Shown piece after piece: positions 25,581 to 39,400 of a stretch of 64,000 bases of DNA. The notes below the pieces were generated by a model. That model was not told the DNA's origin. It saw only the letters and a program-made list of their open reading frames with translations, and ran no database searches. Positions within the stretch are counted from its first letter, which is position 1; each line of letters opens with the position of its first letter. Location of the stretch: NCBI RefSeq assembly GCF_041296385.1, contig NC_091013.1:69533563-69597562 (forward strand). Reading direction: 5' to 3'. Made by a program: the position numbers and the translations under genes. Source of the DNA: Aphelocoma coerulescens. Its lineage: Eukaryota > Chordata > Aves > Passeriformes > Corvidae.

Positions 25581-28500
25581 CATTTTAAACTTTGGCTTCT
25601 TTTAAATAGAGGTTGTTAAGAACACAATAATTTTGACAAATATGAATTAAACATGCTGAAATTGAAGCTTTTTCTCCCCCAAAGAGCCATGGATAACCTT
25701 TAGCAACATGATGAGGGCTTTGCATGTAGCTGCATGTATACAATGTAGGTTCTCATACTCTGAAATACAGAATCATGGTTTTCATTTAATGACTTTAATG
25801 TATATATATATAACTGAATTATCTTATGCAAACATTTAAATTATCCATTAAGGATTCTAAAATAAATTCACATGTGGAGCTCTTCATATGCACAAACTAG
25901 TGTATTCTTATTTAGAGTTTGGAATATTTCAATACTCCACTGAATACTGAAAATATACACATTTAGCAGAAGTCAACATTTACTCTTTTCCTTCTTTTTC
26001 TAATGCCTTTTTAAAAAAAAATTTAAACACATGTATGTGTTATTTTCTGGAATAACTAGCAATATAAAATCAAACTCCTAGAACATTTTTCTCAAAATAC
26101 ATGTGAAAGTGGGCAACTGAATCGCAGCTCAGATGCACGTATTTCCAACATGAATGTATCACTGATGCCAAACACCAGAGATATGTTTATTACAGAGAAA
26201 AAAGTTTAGAGTTTCTGTTAGCACTAGACCATCTTATCATAATAATTCTGCATGTACATTTGTATCCTGTGTGTCAGAAAGGACTAATGACACACATCCA
26301 GTATATAAGATACACAGGGAACCAAATCCTATGCTTAGGCCCACGTGTGTATCTAGCGTAACTCAAATGGAATTTAAAATTAGTTTACCATAAATGAGAT
26401 CAGAAAGACACTCATTTAAACCATAAGGCCTTTGAGTCAAATTAAACTTCATACAGTTCACTATCAAATTAGTTATGCTTTGCATTTGTAAGCCAGAAGA
26501 AAATTGGGCTATTTGTGACCCGTGCTTGCAGAAAGCATTCTTTCTTTTCAGTGAGTAAAAAGAGGGTCTGAAAAACATTAGTAGTGCTGTAAAAGTCCTA
26601 GAGGACTAGCTCAATCAGGAAATTGGTAATGGACTAGAGACCTTAGCTCTAATTTACTGACTACATACAATAGTTAAACCAAATCCTGGTCTTGCCTTTA
26701 ATTACCTTAAGACCTCTGCTTTGCCATCCCCCCAAAGCCTGAAAGTTATGACCCTCCAACTGCTCTTCAGTAATCTATGGAAAATGAAATGTCCACTGCA
26801 ACCTGAAAGGCAATTATCAAATGCTCACAGCAAAAAGGGACCACACCCTGGCATTCTTGTTGGCACTCTCAGCAGTGGACTGGAGATTGAATGGGTATGG
26901 AGGCTACTAAGCTGTCACCCTTAAGGGGGATCCTTCAGGTCATGGGTGAAGCATATCAGGAGGGCAGTGTGGGAAAGGCAGAACTGTTGCTGTTCATGCA
27001 TAAATAAAGGACTTCGGTCTTCAGAGCTGTCAATCTGGCATCTTTCAATAGAACTAAATTCATTATACACAAAAAGTGTAGATAGCCATTCTAAAAGGAA
27101 TAAAGCTGGCTTCTGACATTCCTCTGGATAACTATGTAATCAGTTTTATAATGAAGCTACTTTTACAGTAAAACTAGGTTTAGTAACTGGCTTTGTACAT
27201 TAGAAGTAAGAAGGAAAAACAAAACAAGCAAGTATTCGGTGAGTTTGTTACAAGAAAAATAACTTCATATTTCAATATAGATAGACATATATGATAGACA
27301 TTATGTTTTGCACCAACAGAGAAACAGTCAAAAATATAATTTTTAAAATGACGAAAGCATTTGTATAACAAATAAATAGCAGTTAAAATGTACACACCAA
27401 TACAGGAAATCTCAAAGTTTAGATTAGCAGCCCTTAAAGCTTTGTTGCTTTTTAGAATTTATGGAATGCAGACTTAAGGTAAAGGAAGAAATATTTAATT
27501 ATTGACTTTAGGTAAGTTCTAAACCTGTTTATCTAAAATTCCAACATTTGTAGCTGACAGAAATTTTTAAGCTTTACTTGAACAGCCTGATTACCATTCA
27601 CACCTTCAGATCTCTGTGACATTGGCATGAAATGGTGACTCGGTGATCTCCTAGAAACTTACATGGATGCATAAATCATGCTGTTGTCTTTTCTCTTACA
27701 GCTGTATAAATCCTGGTAGAGAGGGTAAAAGGTTTGTGATGTTAAGGCCTTCTCTGCTAACTTCCCAAGAGCTCAAAGGCTGTACCTTCTTTATATATAA
27801 ATGTCCATACGTACATTTGTAAAACACCCTACTGAAGTAATGAAATGAATTTTTTTTTCTATCATTGTGTTTTCTGGAACATAAATGGGAACTAATGACT
27901 GTAATGTTCACCAATCACAAACCCACTTTTCCATCAACTTGTGAATTCTGTCATTGTAGCTTTGAAATCTTTTCCTTTTCCCTGCAGACCACTTATGCTC
28001 CAAAGCATATAAGAAAAACTATAATAAAAGGATCTACTGGGAAGCCAAATAAGACTTTTACTCAGCAGAAGGTGTTCACTAGTTTCATTTTGAAAAATGA
28101 ATAAAGTACTGTTCAGCCTGTCAAGCATAAAATATCAGACTATAAAATAGATTTCATATTAGTGTAATTTCATAACCACTATGATTCTTCATTTGAGTTT
28201 GTTAAAATTTTATAAAGGGCATCTTTTCAGGCAGGATGCTGAAACTGTAAAATTAAGTACTGTTCTGAAGAAAACAAGGTTAAGAAAACAAAAAAACTGG
28301 TACATGTTGAACACATAGACATAATGGCCAGTCAGAAAGACAACATAATACAAATCAGTGATGGAAGCTTTCTTTAATGTTAAAATATCACCCTATTTTA
28401 CTCAGGAGTGGCATACAGTACTTGGAATAAATGTTTCTATATTCAAGTGACTGGGTTCTCCTTGAACTAAAAAAATGAATAATAAAGAACCAAAATCTGT

Positions 28501-30229
28501 GTCATTCGGAATCTTATATTATCCTGATCCTCTTGTCTATCTAGAGCTTAGAACAGCCCATATATCTCCAAACAAGTTTTTATCATACAATTCACACTGA
28601 CTTAATCCATGATACTAATTTATGCAAAAGTCTTAAAAGTTGGGGTAACAAAGGAAAAAAACAAAACCAAACAAAATACATGCCCACACACTATTTGCTA
28701 TTATTTGAACCCTCTTATTCCAAAACTAGGCAGTGGTTCTGAGGAAACAAAATCACCATAGGAGGCATACACTATAAAAAAAAATTGGATAGTCAAGATT
28801 TTTATTTCATCAGTCACTGTGCACATTGCAATCCAAACAGAAAATACATTCCCATTTTGATAAAGAGGTTGATGGAACAAGTTTTAAATTATTTCTTGTT
28901 ACTTTCATCAGACACATCATATTAATATTTCACTGGGAGCTGAGCATTTTAAAAATGTAATTATTTATGGGTGTCCAAAACCCTATAGCCAGCTATTCCT
29001 GTCTAAATGTAAGCAAAGATCTGACTGACTACAAAAGCAGACTACATTAAATGTAATCACCAGTTATTATGCACAGTTTACTGTTGAAGGTAAATTCTCA
29101 ACAAATGAGATTCAAGAGACAGGTCAAATTTTTTTTTTTAAATTATCTTTTAAGGGACATTTCCTAAAATTTAAATTCAATGAGCAACAATCCATGCAGA
29201 GTTTTTGATCTAGCTTAAGTATCACCTAATAACAATGGTACTAAATAAAAATCACTAGAAGGCTATAGCATCTGCAAGACAACAAAAAAGGCTTACAGCA
29301 CAGACTCCATGAAACATTTAGCTGTATTTTCCACACACTGATCTAGTGAAAAGGGGTAAGCTGTAAAAATGTGCTTCTGAGAGTTTCAAACCATATTGTA
29401 CAGAAGTCACATCAAATTAATACTGAGGACCATTTAGAGCTTTTATTCTGAAAAGCTTTTGAAAAGGGATTAAACTATGAAAACTCGCATGATACTAAAG
29501 TACCTATTAATGGGTTTAGGGGGGGAGGAACAATGAAAGTGTTATTTTTAGATAAATCGTTACTTTGTATGTAGCAGCACAAAGCATTTGCTAAAGAGAC
29601 ACTGCAACAGTTCGCCAGCAATATCCCGCACGTCTAAACACTGATTAGCAGGAGAATTTTTCTTGTCATTAAGAACAATCTTGTATAGAAAAGAGCGTCT
29701 TATGGCTTTCTCTTTAATTTTTGACAATTTTTATAAATAATTCATTAGGAAAACGTAATCCTAGTTAAAAATTGCATAAGTAAAATGACACCATTTTTAG
29801 ATTACTTGTTATTGTAGAAAATGCAATAAAATGTTTTTAGTCCTCTATACACACATCTGATTATCGAAAGCCTGCTAACTACTGATATAAAAAAAAGTTC
29901 ACACTGTATCATACACTTAACACATAAAAAAAAATGTTTTCAAAAAATAACAGGAAACAGCATGAGTAGTGGGAACAAGGAACTGGGGTAGTTGTCATCT
30001 CATCAAAAATAATGAATGCTCAAGAGATTTCTAACTTCATCTCTTCCCAGTCATTTGTCCGATAACAATAGACTACCAGGAGAGAAAAGACTAGACGCAG
30101 AACGCGCTCTTCTTCCTTGGCTCTAGCTCGCACCTGTAACCCCAAACAGCTATGTACCAGCTGAAATCCACATGAGGACAGCCCCAAAAGACAACTGGAA
30201 ATGTTGTTCCTAGCCTGCTGTGCCTTCAT

Positions 30230-30720
30230 TCAGCGGCGGGATGCACCACATGGTGGATGACAGCTTTGTGTCTGCCCCATCTTGCAGCCTCCCCTCCTCC
30301 CTCGACACACAGTCGTGCACACACAAAACAGTCTTATGGCTAATGATGCAAACATGAAGTGTAAAGTCTCCTTAATTTGACCCTTGTTAAACTCCTAATT
30401 GGATTGAGGCGGTCTCAGAGTGGAAAGCAACCCTGGATTATTCAAGAAAGCTTTTACAAAATGAAGACCAAATTACAAAAGGCTTCCACTCTGGCTGCAG
30501 GACACCACAAAGAACAGGCAATGAATTGCAGCTGTCACTTAAGTTAAAAATCTAATCAATTGCCTTTTTTTTAAACAGGTAACTTTTTGAACAGTTTCTT
30601 CATTGTGATACTCTTCAGAGTGTGCTTGACCCAAATTTAATAAGCTGCTATTAAAGCAGAAGAGCAGCTGTAGAGCAAACACTGTAGAATGATACCGTGC
30701 ATTCAGGCTCTTAATGATTT
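30230..30720. promoter_or_regulatory. Candidate conserved non-coding element (unverified)
   Basis: A stretch of balanced composition with several homeodomain-like cores (CTAATGATGCAAA near 30340, CTAATTGGATTGAGG near 30393, CTAATCAATTG near 30552) and no coding or repeat signature. The regulatory call is inference only. Confidence 0.25.
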
Positions 30721-33700
30721 TAAAATTACTACAACCATTGCTTCATTCAAGAGGAACAAAGCTCAGGGCTCTTTGCTCAACAATGTCTTAACACAAACTG
30801 TCTGAACAGACAGCATTCATTTGTCCTTCATGAACCCAAAAGGTCAGCTGCATTGCTGAGAACATCTCAACAGTTTAATTGTGTTTCTCCTGTAGGAAGA
30901 CTGAGAGGAGAAACTTGGGGATTTTTTGTGTAAGAAAACTAGCCTTTCTTTCTTTTTTTTTTCCTCCTTCCAAGGAAATATACAGCTTAAGCATGGAGAC
31001 AAGGGGTGCATGATATGCAGACAGGTGTAAAACATGAAGTAATTATAGAAGCTCAAATTAGTTCCTAGGCCTGAGGCAAAAAAGAGAACAGTGCCTTGAC
31101 AAAAGGGAATAGCAAATAAGGATAGCAAACAAAAAATGGCTTGAATGTGTAAATTAGCAAGAAAAATGAGACAGAAAAGCAGCTTTACTCTACTATTATT
31201 CACCACATGAGAACAGAGCAGCTGAACATGATCAAGAGGGCTTTGGAGGAGAGAGGCAGGCATCAACACCGAAACGAAGCCAAAGAGTGGCAGCTCCGCA
31301 CTTTCTAGTCAGTCACTCATTATGTGGTGAAGTGCTCTTGAGAAGTGCCTCTTATACTTGACCTATCATATTACTTCTTCTGTAAACACATAATCCCTGC
31401 TTGTTAGGTGGTGTCAACACTAGCATTCATTCACTGTGGTAGTCCTTTTGTGTATAGACACTTTAGAAGTGCTGCCAAAACCAAAGAATTGACACCATAA
31501 TAAAACAATTTGAATTTCAACCAGGTAAACAGATCCTAAGAGCTTCTGTGAGATGTACTGTGCAGAGCACTACATCCAGTGTTCCTTATTTGAGACAAAG
31601 CTTTCTTATCACAAAACCATTTTTGTGTGTGTGTCCTTTTAGCCAGATTAACAACCACCTAATGATTACCATTAATAAAGGAACAGGCTTAATAACTGGA
31701 ATTACAGCCGCTGCATCTTATGTGCTTCATTCATATAGTAAAAAAACCAAAAACAAAAACCTCCACCAGTTTGAATACTTTTATCATGAGTCAGCTAAGC
31801 AGAAAACCTGAAACATAACAGATTGTACTTGTGCAGAACTGACCACTTCGTAGATACAAAGCATTATTTCACTAAAGGTCACACAAAAATGATAAAATCA
31901 GTCAGTTTTTATGCCACAATTTCATCCCCTTTGAATTTCAGTTGTACAACATACAGAAATTTTATACTTCAGTCTTTGTGGAGACTTATGTCTGATTATT
32001 ATAATTAGATATTTAGACCTTCTGGTCAAAGCTTATACCTCTTGCTGTTGAAGGGGAAAAAATCATCCTTAAGAACACTCCTTTCAACAAGAAGTATGAA
32101 TAATTGATTCTGTGCTTCTGTGTTGAGGTATTCTAGGTAGACTATCAGCCTAGCATTTATGAAGAGCACTGAATAGTTTTGTGGTCTGTAGGACTAAAAA
32201 TATGAATCAATCTTTAATTGAACATTTGAAAAAATAGGAGCAAAATTTCTGATGTATCAATGTAGTATCAATGAAACACCACACTAGAACAGCAGTATTT
32301 GGCTGAAATGGCAATTTTTACAAATGAGTCCAGAAAAGGACAAAAGGAAGGCTCAGATACATTAGTGCTCCACCTCTCAAAGCTGAAGACCCACAGTAGC
32401 ACTGCGTGCATCAAAAGGAGTGAGAAAGTACCATTACAGGCTTGATACTGCAACAAGGTGACATGATGCATTACTGCAGCCATGTCTAAAAAAATACCAT
32501 ACTACACCAATATCATCATCTTCCTTCCCTTGATTGCCAAGATTCTTTGTTGGGTTTTCTTGGGCTGGAGATTTAGCCTATGTTCTTATATACATGTCAA
32601 TTTAGCAGCTGAATGTATTGTGTCCATGCACTGAACTGTGCACTTCTGGGAACTTTGACACCATTCGTGTTTGATTCAGTTAGCTTACTTTGCAGCTTGA
32701 CTACCCTTTGGTCCTCAACTCATCCACCTGGGAACAGGAAGAGTGAAATATTCCCTCCTGTACTAGTTACTGCATCTCGTTCAAACACCTCTGATTGAAT
32801 TCTCAGCAGCATCAACCAATCTGAATGAACATCAAATGGAAATTTTACTCTTACACTTCTACCTTTGTCTTTCAGCTGGTGTTTCTCCCAGTCCAAACCC
32901 CTAAACAGAACTTCTTCCCTACATCACTGTCCATTTAGAAATGACATTTTATACTGACTTTTAAAAAAAGCAGATATACCAGCTTCCTACATGATGAAAT
33001 AGTCATCTCTATTTATTAGGATCTTTTTACCTTTTCCACTATGTCTTCCTTCTATTTATTTTCACAATTTCTTGCATTTGCCAAAATTAGACAGTAAAAT
33101 GAAGCCAGAACAACACAATTTTTATTTCTCTAAAGCAACATAAAAATGTGTGTCACTCCATAAATATTAAACAAGACCAGTAACAAATAACAGGCCTGCA
33201 AATGCAGCCCTCACAAGTTTCATGTTTAGTAATATTCATTTAAGAACATTACAGCATCATGCAAAAGAAGCAAGTTCAGCAGTTTGTGCATATGCAAAGG
33301 TATTGTTCAGTCCTTCTCATTAGGACTTGATTTAGAAGGTAAAGAAATACCAGCCAAGGTGTCAATATAACTATCTACACTTCTAAAGATTTGCCATGAA
33401 CTTCATTATATGTGTTCCCTCAAAACTTCTGGATTTTCTGCTGTCCCCCTCTTCTCAGATACATTGTTTCCCACACAAAAAAGCTTTCCTTTACAGTATA
33501 GACTTCACAAGCCTCTGGACAGGTTAACCTTTAGGTCAGTGATGGATGATGAAGAGACTGCTTTCATTGTCTGGGGCTCTGGAGAGCAGCTCTTGGAAAA
33601 CTTCCTTATTTGCTTTCACAAAGCAATGACTTCTGCCCACAAAAGCAGCAACTACATTGAGGCTGGCTCAGTTCAAGCATAGCCAAGAGTAATTCTGGAG

Positions 33701-36149
33701 ATGTTGACATTTTACAGCATATTCACATCAGAGTTATCACATGGGCCAACTGTCCTTAGGTGCACTGGTAGATACTCTTTAGAGCTGGGATTTCTGCTTA
33801 CCATGGTATTTACCTTTATGAGAAGAAAGCCCTACAGTTTCCACTTTATTTCAAACTTCTTTAAGCAAAAAAACTACCTCTTTCTTCCTAATTTGTCCTC
33901 TGTCCTGATTTTCCCCTTTGGAATTTTATATTGTTTTTTCAGTCCAGCCCCTTCAATGAAACAACTTTTACTAGACATTTTTAAATTAATTTTGCCTGAA
34001 AAGTTTTCAAGTTTTCAATTTCAAATTTCATTCTCTTTGATCTCTTTGCCCTGATCTTCAGCTTATTCAGTCACTTTTTTTCTAACCAAAGCACAGCATA
34101 TTTTTTGCTTGTCTTCTTGTTTATGATTTATTTCTCCTATTCCACGGAGTTGTATAAACTTCACTGAAGTGGTATAAAAATTGAGGGTTTAATGGAATCA
34201 CTATAATTTTGACTGCACAACACATACAGTACCACAGGGTCAGTGTGAAGCTGGAGTTCAAATTCCTTATGCATTTAGTAAACTCAAACAGGCCAGCATT
34301 TGCTTTACAAGCAGTCCAATATGTCCACAGTGTGACTGATCAGCACATATGGAATACGGCAAACATTCTTTTCTCTGCACTTTTTTAGAATTTCTAGAAA
34401 ACAGTCCTCCTAGGAAGCCAGGCCCCACAAATCTGGGAGACTACCAGGGAAAGTGGAAGGTAATGGATTACCAGGAAAAACAAAAGTCTGGTGCTAACAC
34501 TGGTGAATTTAAAGCCCAAAAAACATCTCAGCTTCTTGTTTCCTCTTTTTGCCAGTTATCATTGCAGACACTAATAAGTACTACTTCACTATTATTTCCT
34601 AAATACTCATATGAAAAACTATTTTCATCTACCCATACCCGATAAGCATATCATATTCACTAGCATAAAGAAGTTTCTAGAATCACAGTGACTTATATAG
34701 TCATTCCTGTCACAAAATTAATGTAAAGTAGCAGAAAAATGGGAATAAAATTAATGCAGCTTACAGAGAAAGCAAAATAGTAGAGGGAGTGAAATATAGT
34801 ACAGCTTCAATTCCCAGCTTTTGGAACCCACATTCTTCTGTGAAACAAACTTTTCCAGAGGCCAACTAAGACATGAGTTCCTGCATTGAAAGTTTGGTCA
34901 GCACAAAAGAATGACTGACATGTAAGCTTCACTGACCCAACTACATCTGATGTAATTAGTGTCATCATTTTAGCTAGTGCTTGATTTGGACCATTAGTCT
35001 TAAATATTTTATTAAACGTTTAAAATTATATAGAACAGATGTACTCCGACCAAACATGAGTAGATTACTTAGTGGCCAACACTACACCTGAAAACTGCAA
35101 TATCTGAATAGCACAAACCCATAATTCCAGTTAACTAGTCTTTAAATTTGTTACAGTCTTTCTCCAAGGAAACAACTGCTCATTTTTAGGTATCGTTTTT
35201 CTAATATATAAGTCATTGTACTTTGTCCCAGTCCTTTAACAAACAATACACAAAAAAACCCTAAAAAAACCTTACAAAACATGCAAAATCCTTGATATTA
35301 TGTGCTTCATCCCAAAAGTCAAAAACTATCACAATTGTATCATTAGTGAAGCCAAAACCAGGTCAGATTTTATATCAGTATAAATCATTGTGGAAAAATT
35401 GTCCTCAGAACTTTCATATATGGAGGAAGTTCAGAACAAACCATAAAGACCAAAACCAAATTCTGTTATAAAACAAGTGGAGCATAACTGCTACTTTATG
35501 ATACAATTGTTCTCAGCAAACCAGTCAGTTTTCAAATTCAATAGACATATTATATACAGGTATAGTCAGACTCACCATATACAAACAGCACTTTTATCTT
35601 CTGATAGTTATTATCTTGGGTACGTAACACTGCAACCCACAAAAATTTAGGAAAAAAATTGAAACCATCATCACACCTTCACTTTTATCTTCATGGTTAT
35701 CAAGATTAAAATTAGGTGGAAATTCTATTTTTTTTCTTTCCCTACTGATTTTGAAAAATGCTATCAATACTATAAATGTCACTACTGGGACAGGTTAGGG
35801 CACAGGTAAACTTCAGGTCTGCCAGTGACCACATCCTTTTGCCTAACATCATAGCTAAGAAATATTATCTTACACTATTCACTCTTCAGAACTAGAGATA
35901 TCTTCTCACTCCCAATGCTGCTTATGTCATCTTGAGACATTTTTCACAAAAAGAGATTAAAACAATAATTTATTCTCAGTAACACTATTTTTCTACTCAT
36001 GCAGCCAGTAAGAAGGATGTGAACAGTGTTTTCTAGTCAGTTGTTTTCCAACCTTATAAAATGCTTTTTATTAAATGTGTACCAAAATAAGTATTTATCC
36101 CTTCCCCCATTCCTACAAGCAGTATTTTAACATCTCCCTTTTTATTTTA

Positions 36150-36499
36150 GGAAGGAAGGAAGGAAGGAAGGAATTCGGAAGGAAGGAATTCGGAAGGAAG
36201 GAATTCGGAAGGAAGGAAGGAAGGAAGGAAGGAAGGAAGGAAGGAAGGAAGGAAGGAAGGAAGGAAGGAAGGAAGGAATTCGGAAGGAAGGAATTCGGAA
36301 GGAAGGAAGGAAGGAATTCGGAAGGAAGGAAGGAAGGAAGGAAGGAAGGAAGGAAGGAAGGAAGGAAGGAAGGAAGGAAGGAAGGAAGGAAGGAAGGAAG
36401 GAAGGAAGGAAGGAAGGAAGGAAGGAAGGAAGGAAGGAAGGAAGGAAGGAAGGAAGGAAGGAAGGAAGGAAGGAAGGAAGGAAGGAAGGAAGGAAGGGA
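36150..36499. repeat. (GGAA)n microsatellite, about 350 bp, with six GGAATTC variant units
   Basis: An almost pure GGAA array. In its first half six units carry an extra TTC, making GAATTC at 36171, 36186, 36201, 36276, 36291 and 36314. Spacings are 15, 15, 75, 15 and 23, each equal to 3 modulo 4, as expected if every variant is GGAA plus a 3-base insert. The second half, about 36320-36495, is uninterrupted. In the NBEA sense it is a (TTCC)n polypyrimidine tract deep in the 49-kb intron. Open frames across it (GRKE and FLPS repeats) are artefacts. Confidence 0.97.
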
Positions 36500-39400
36500 A
36501 ATTCTGTTGAAGTACTGAAAAAAATAAAATGCAAAAGTCTTTCAAATCTGGATACAAAGTTAGGGGTGAAGACGGAAGAAGCTGATATAACTGAAGACAG
36601 ATATAATTGAAGACTATTACTGCTGAACACTGATGCCAACATACTTGTAAAAACATCCACCCTCCTTGGATTGCTGTGAATCTGGTAGATGAAGTGACAA
36701 ACCCTGAAACTTCTGTGCACACCATTACTCTGATTTCAGAGGCATGTTAGCATCTTGGAAAAAAAGATTTTTAGAATCATCCTGGCAAAAATATGTATGA
36801 GTACTTATTGTATATTAGATGAGTCCCACTAATATCACTGGATCTACTTGCCTGAGAGACTGGTAAGTCAAGATAAATTAGGGTGAGAATGATAGATCTA
36901 AGGTTAAATAAAGGTTGACACCCATGCTTCAGTAATGAATTTTTGTTGTTGCTGCTTTATGAAACCTGCAAAGCTACAAGGTATTTTCTTCCCAACTTTT
37001 AAATCCATCTTTCCACAAAATATCACCACCTATCAAAACTCAAATTGCATAATAAAATCTGCTTTGCTAAAAGGTATGAAGGGAACCTAACCTTAACTTA
37101 CAGGGTTCACAGAAACTCTGAGCCATTTAACAGCAGTACATCTAAGCGGGTTACTGCAAGTCTGGGAAGAGTAAATGACTGAACAAGATATTGACAAAAG
37201 TCAATATCCCTAAAGTTACAGATCCCATTTATAATTTCAATCTGACTCTATATTTTTAAACAGATGTACCCAGCCAATATCTTTGTAATTAGTCTGTGGT
37301 ACACTGAATAGCAATTTTTCTCTGATGGACTCAATACCACATGCTCCCATACATGTCCAAAGTGGAGGGCACAATATAACCATTTTACAGAACTCTCAGG
37401 AATCAGACAGGAGCAGAATAAATCACTCTGTGAACAAGCTGTGTACCAGGCTTCATTAGTTATAATTACCCCCAAAATATGCTCAGCAGAATGCACACGT
37501 GTCATCTGGGAGTGACACACAATAGAGTGGGCAACTTATAAACTCCTCCAAGCACAGAAAGAGTCCATAAAACAACTGGCTTGTGCATTTGGATTCATGT
37601 GATAACACCTCCTATTGCATAAGCCACCAGATGACACAGATGGGGCATATCCAAACAGGGAACATTTCTTTTGTATAGGCATTGGACTTCATTTGATGCC
37701 TATTCAACCAACACGCTGAGAAAGCTGACTATGAAACACTAACTCTTTGTCTTTTTTTTTATTTCCCAGATTGTGCTACACTTGCTCAAAATAATAAAAT
37801 GTATAGTTTTAAATGCTTTGAACTTAATGACTTACAGAAAAAAAACAGTGCAACAAAACAGGATGTTAAATTTAACATACTTATGCACAGGCAAAAACAA
37901 ACACTCGTCCCCAAACTCCAACATGAAACATTTCCAATATAATATTAACCACCATCTCCCTTTCACACATTGTATTGCCAAAAGAGGTAAGTACTCACTG
38001 AAGCTCTTTGAGAACACTCATTTCAGCAATCAGATCTATTATTTTCTGGAGAAAATAATATTAATTATGTTCATGGATCAGATTACCTTTCCTTTAATGA
38101 CTACTACAGAATCAGCCACATTGCAATTATTGCGACATTGATCTCAACTTTCTCTGTAAACTTGTACATTTTTTTCTTCTTCCCGTGCTTTTGGCACATC
38201 ATAATAACTATTTTTTTTTGTCTGGGACAGTCCAATCTCGTACTAAATGCACATTTTTTCCTCCTATTCTCACTATTTACTTCTTTCCATCCATATAGCA
38301 TAGTGTTCCTGGTAATCTCATTAGAAGTCTTTCTCCATCTTTTCTGTAGCTTTCTATTATTCCCCACTGCTATGGAGATGTGTTCTTGAAAAATATTGGT
38401 GTAAGTTTACTGTAATAAAAATAAGCTCTAGCTCAAATGGAAATTGATATTCATATGCAGTTCACTGTACAGACCGATTTAATGGCAAATATAATGTTCT
38501 AGTTAAACATGCTCATATATGTCAGTACTTTAATATAAACATGGAAATATATATTGTTTGGATGTTACATGTGTAGGATAGGACATATGTACACATACTG
38601 ACATGAATGCCCTTATGTCTATTTATTTTTGTATTCAAGTGTATAAACACATGGAAACAGACTCACAGAAAAATACAGACAGATGTATGTGCACACACTC
38701 AAGAAGTACCCTACACCTTTAGGTGGCATATTCGGTACTTGTACTGTGTTACACTTCTGATGTGCTGTTAAAGAACTATGTAATATCTCCACATCTGTTA
38801 GCTACTTCCAAGAAAACCCAGAAAGTCCAAACCTCTGACTGTAGAATATATTTAAATTAGCAATATTAACCACATGCCACTGAGCTCTGTGAAACCACTC
38901 TTACTCACAAAATAGATACCCAGTTATTTTGACAGAGTGGAATCTAGCAGAAGTTCATAGACTTCTACACTATAGTGGTAACATGAACTGCCACAGAGAG
39001 AGCTGAGTATATCCACAATACCTGAGATCAATTAAGGTCTCTTACAAATAGCATCCATTAACCTGTGATCTGTCAGATCTGTGCATCAGTAACACCGTGT
39101 GGATGTAAGCAAGGACAGAATTTGCCCCACTTAGCCCCATTTCTGTGTAGTGCAACCAAGAGGTCAGCTTCAGCATTCACGCATTCAATGCCAGCAAACT
39201 CCACAGAGTGCTCACAGGCACAGTGGCAGCAATTTCCTATTTTTAAAAGATGAGAGAAGCAAAAATGATTTGTGAATGCGAGTGCTATGGTATTATTTGA
39301 AGTCACTGCCTTCTTTTCATTTTTTTTTTCCTTTTTAAAGAAACAGATATTGAAACTATCCCAGCTAATAATTTCATTCTGACACTTGAGTTTAAAAGGT

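Larger units (their letters stand above)
3527..36149 (-). other. NBEA: Large NBEA intron, distal half: mostly unique AT-rich DNA
   Basis: This is the 3' part, in NBEA sense, of the 49-kb intron. Apart from two CR1 fragments, some possible ancient repeat scraps, a 43-bp tandem duplication and candidate regulatory stretches listed separately, I see no gene. All open frames here are short, lack recognisable domains and carry no convincing splice context. Poly-T, poly-A and (CAAA)-like simple tracts are scattered through it. Confidence 0.7.

Noticed and set aside
33410..34645. Open frames of 90-117 codons on the plus strand
   Set aside because: No recognisable protein similarity, AT-rich composition as in the surrounding intron, and no promoter or splice context.
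36075..36725. Open frames of up to 192 codons encoding GRKE or FLPS repeats across the microsatellite
   Set aside because: They exist only because a GGAA array has no stop codon in several frames. No splice sites, domain or flanking coding signal supports them.
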